64,000 nt of DNA from positions 124,001 through 188,000 of the forward strand of contig NZ_RXYA01000005.1 in assembly GCF_008086595.1 (NCBI RefSeq), given 5' to 3'. Under the pieces are notes generated by a model, which was given only the letters and a program-made list of their open reading frames with translations, was not told the origin of the DNA and searched no databases. The position numbers and the translations under genes were made by a program. This document shows positions 62,455 to 64,000 of this stretch, piece by piece (positions within the stretch are counted from its first letter, which is position 1; every line of letters begins with the position of its first letter). Origin of the DNA: Acetobacterium paludosum. GTDB taxonomy: Bacteria > Bacillota > Clostridia > Eubacteriales > Eubacteriaceae.

Positions 62455-64000
62455 TATTTTTTTCCTCCCATATCATTACTAAGCAGCATTGCTTTTCTTG
62501 CCGCTTCTGATTCTTCTTCTTGTGCTTCTTCACAAAAATATTTTTGGCAGGAAAGCAATTCTTTACCGCGTTTATCAATACGCTGATACTCACCGGTTTC
62601 GGTCATCAACCGTGTTTTGATTGTATCTCTTAATGTAATATCAATAATATGTTTAATTTTTTTCTTCAAATCCTCATCTTCCACGGGAAAAAGAGTTTCA
62701 ATCCGCCTGTTTAAGTTCCGTTCCATCCAGTCTGCACTGGATAGGAAAATGTCTTCTTTTCCCTGATTATAAAAATAATAGATTCGGCTGTGTTCGAGAT
62801 AAGTTCCGACAATGCTGCGAACGGTAATATTCTCGCTTATTTTGGGGACTCCAGGAATAATTGAGCACATGCCTCTCACAATCAGTTGAATTTCAACACC
62901 GGCCTGGGATGCCTCATACAGTTTATTAATGATGCCTTCATCGATGAGGGCATTCATTTTGGCAATAATTTTTCCTTTCTCACCCATTTTCACATTATCA
63001 ATTTCCCTTTCAATCGCTAAATAAAAGGCATTTCGCAGAGTTTTAGGTGCCACTTCAATTTTTTTCCATAAAGTATAATGACTATAACCCGAAAGAAGAT
63101 TAAACAATGTTGACACGTCCGAAGCATAGCTTTCTTTCGCCGTAAACATTCCTAAATCAGTATATTGGGCTGCGGTAACATCATTATAGTTTCCCGTTCC
63201 TAGGTGAACATAACGCCTTATTCCGTCTGACTCTTTTCGAACAACCAGAATCATCTTACAGTGAATCTTCAAACCCACCAATCCATAAATGACATGGCAT
63301 CCGGCCTTCTCCAACTTTTTCGCCCAAACAATATTGTTGGCCTCATCAAAACGAGCTTTGAGCTCCACCAAAACCGTGACCTGTTTGCCATTCTGCGCAG
63401 CCTGAATTAAAGCTTCAATAATAGGGGAATCTCCGCTGACGCGATAAAGGGTTTGCTTGATTGCCAAAACATCAGGGTCTGACGCTGCCGTACGTACAAA
63501 ATCGATGACTGTATTAAATGACTGATAGGGATGATGCAAGAGCCGGTCTTTTTCACGAATAACATCAAAAATGTCTTCACGTCCATAAAATTCATTTGAC
63601 ATCAGCGGAATATATCGGGGTTCCCTTAAATCTTCAAACTCAGGCCGTCCCTGAAATTTCATAAAACAGGTTAGATCCAGATTTCCCTTCAACTCGTAGA
63701 GTTCATTTTCTTCGATTTCCAACTCATTCATCAGCCACTTTTTCATTTTTTTACTCATCGTCTTCGAGACTTCCAGCTTTATGCTGGCACCCCATTTACG
63801 CTGCTGAATTGATTTTTCAATTTCAATCAGCAAATCCTCTGCTTCATCCTCATCAATTGCCAGGTCGCCATTTCTGGTAATTCGAAATTCAGTGACTTGT
63901 TTGACATCATATCCTGTAAAAAGTTCATTAACAAATGGACTGATTAAATCTTCTATAAAAATATAATTGAATTCTTTTGCCTCCTGTGATTTCGGCAAAG
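62454..64000 (-). CDS. ppk: Polyphosphate kinase, 5' end cut by window
   Basis: About 515 C-terminal residues of the roughly 700 of PPK1; the frame runs through 64000 without a credible start. The autophosphorylated His lies in LKIHCKMILV, with a second catalytic segment HLGTGNYND and the closing FLSSADWMERNLNRRIE of the phospholipase-D-like fold. It polymerises ATP phosphate into polyphosphate, reversibly. Confidence 0.94.
   Translation of the reverse strand, partial: LPKSQEAKEFNYIFIEDLISPFVNELFTGYDVKQVTEFRITRNGDLAIDEDEAEDLLIEIEKSIQQRKWGASIKLEVSKTMSKKMKKWLMNELEIEENELYELKGNLDLTCFMKFQGRPEFEDLREPRYIPLMSNEFYGREDIFDVIREKDRLLHHPYQSFNTVIDFVRTAASDPDVLAIKQTLYRVSGDSPIIEALIQAAQNGKQVTVLVELKARFDEANNIVWAKKLEKAGCHVIYGLVGLKIHCKMILVVRKESDGIRRYVHLGTGNYNDVTAAQYTDLGMFTAKESYASDVSTLFNLLSGYSHYTLWKKIEVAPKTLRNAFYLAIEREIDNVKMGEKGKIIAKMNALIDEGIINKLYEASQAGVEIQLIVRGMCSIIPGVPKISENITVRSIVGTYLEHSRIYYFYNQGKEDIFLSSADWMERNLNRRIETLFPVEDEDLKKKIKHIIDITLRDTIKTRLMTETGEYQRIDKRGKELLSCQKYFCEEAQEEESEAARKAMLLSNDMGGKK

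Noticed and set aside
1-64000. CRISPR array, rRNA genes, prophage
   Set aside because: No regularly spaced direct repeats, no rRNA sequence and no phage structural genes were seen in the window.

Overview
The window reads as the chromosome of a low-GC, Gram-positive anaerobe of the Clostridia. Most likely it is an acetogen of the Acetobacterium/Eubacterium group. The support is inferential: purine-rich Shine-Dalgarno sites, AT-rich sigma-A promoters, a long island of corrinoid-dependent methyltransferase genes (two MttB-family proteins, two corrinoid proteins, a methyl-THF methyltransferase and a UroD/MtaA-family protein), and a hisZ-type histidine operon. No rRNA or other phylogenetic marker is present beyond housekeeping genes.

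Layout. 0-2.7 kb holds small regulatory genes: a MarR regulator cut by the window edge, a cytoplasmic parvulin foldase, a 57-residue Cys-rich membrane protein and a MerR-TipAS regulator. 2.7-9.1 kb is a minus-strand pyrimidine operon, pyrB-pyrI-pyrC-pyrF-pyrK-pyrD-pyrE plus a DJ-1/PfpI gene, with a sigma-A promoter and a leader terminator that looks like an attenuator. 9.2-15.5 kb holds an FAH-family hydrolase, an ABC-2 type exporter pair, rsmA, a HAD phosphatase and a PAS/degenerate-GGDEF sensor. 15.6-23.2 kb is a complete histidine operon, hisZGDCBHAF(IE). 23.5-29 kb holds gshF, msrAB, a small unknown gene and an MFS carrier. 29.2-30.8 kb is an IS110-family element with a candidate bridge RNA. 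30.8-35.3 kb is a decay zone: a frameshifted MoxR-type ATPase remnant, a frameshifted APC permease with several small membrane proteins, and a broken chemoreceptor.

35.5-52.4 kb is the most interesting part, a C1/methyl-transfer island. On the minus strand are two CobW-type GTPases, a UroD/MtaA-thioredoxin fusion, two corrinoid proteins, an MtgA-like methyltransferase, a PanB homologue, an octopine-dehydrogenase-family oxidoreductase and an organic-acid MFS carrier. On the plus strand are an Asp/Glu-racemase-superfamily protein, two non-pyrrolysine MttB homologues, a sigma-54 activator and a DUF1638 protein. Three sequence-perfect GG-N10-GC (sigma-54) promoters face the MFS gene, the oxidoreductase-panB-corrinoid operon and the racemase-MttB operon. 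Four TGCA-N8-TGCA elements sit about 80-95 and 180-195 bases upstream of the two minus-strand promoters. Together these suggest one activator-controlled regulon. I infer a catabolic system that imports a carboxylated, probably quaternary-amine or hydroxymethyl-bearing substrate and sends its one-carbon groups to tetrahydrofolate.

52.6-64 kb returns to housekeeping genes: tRNA-Pro(CGG), a 29-residue membrane peptide, rlmH, hslO, malQ, a complete branched-chain amino-acid ABC operon (livKHMGF), and ppx with ppk, the latter cut by the right edge.
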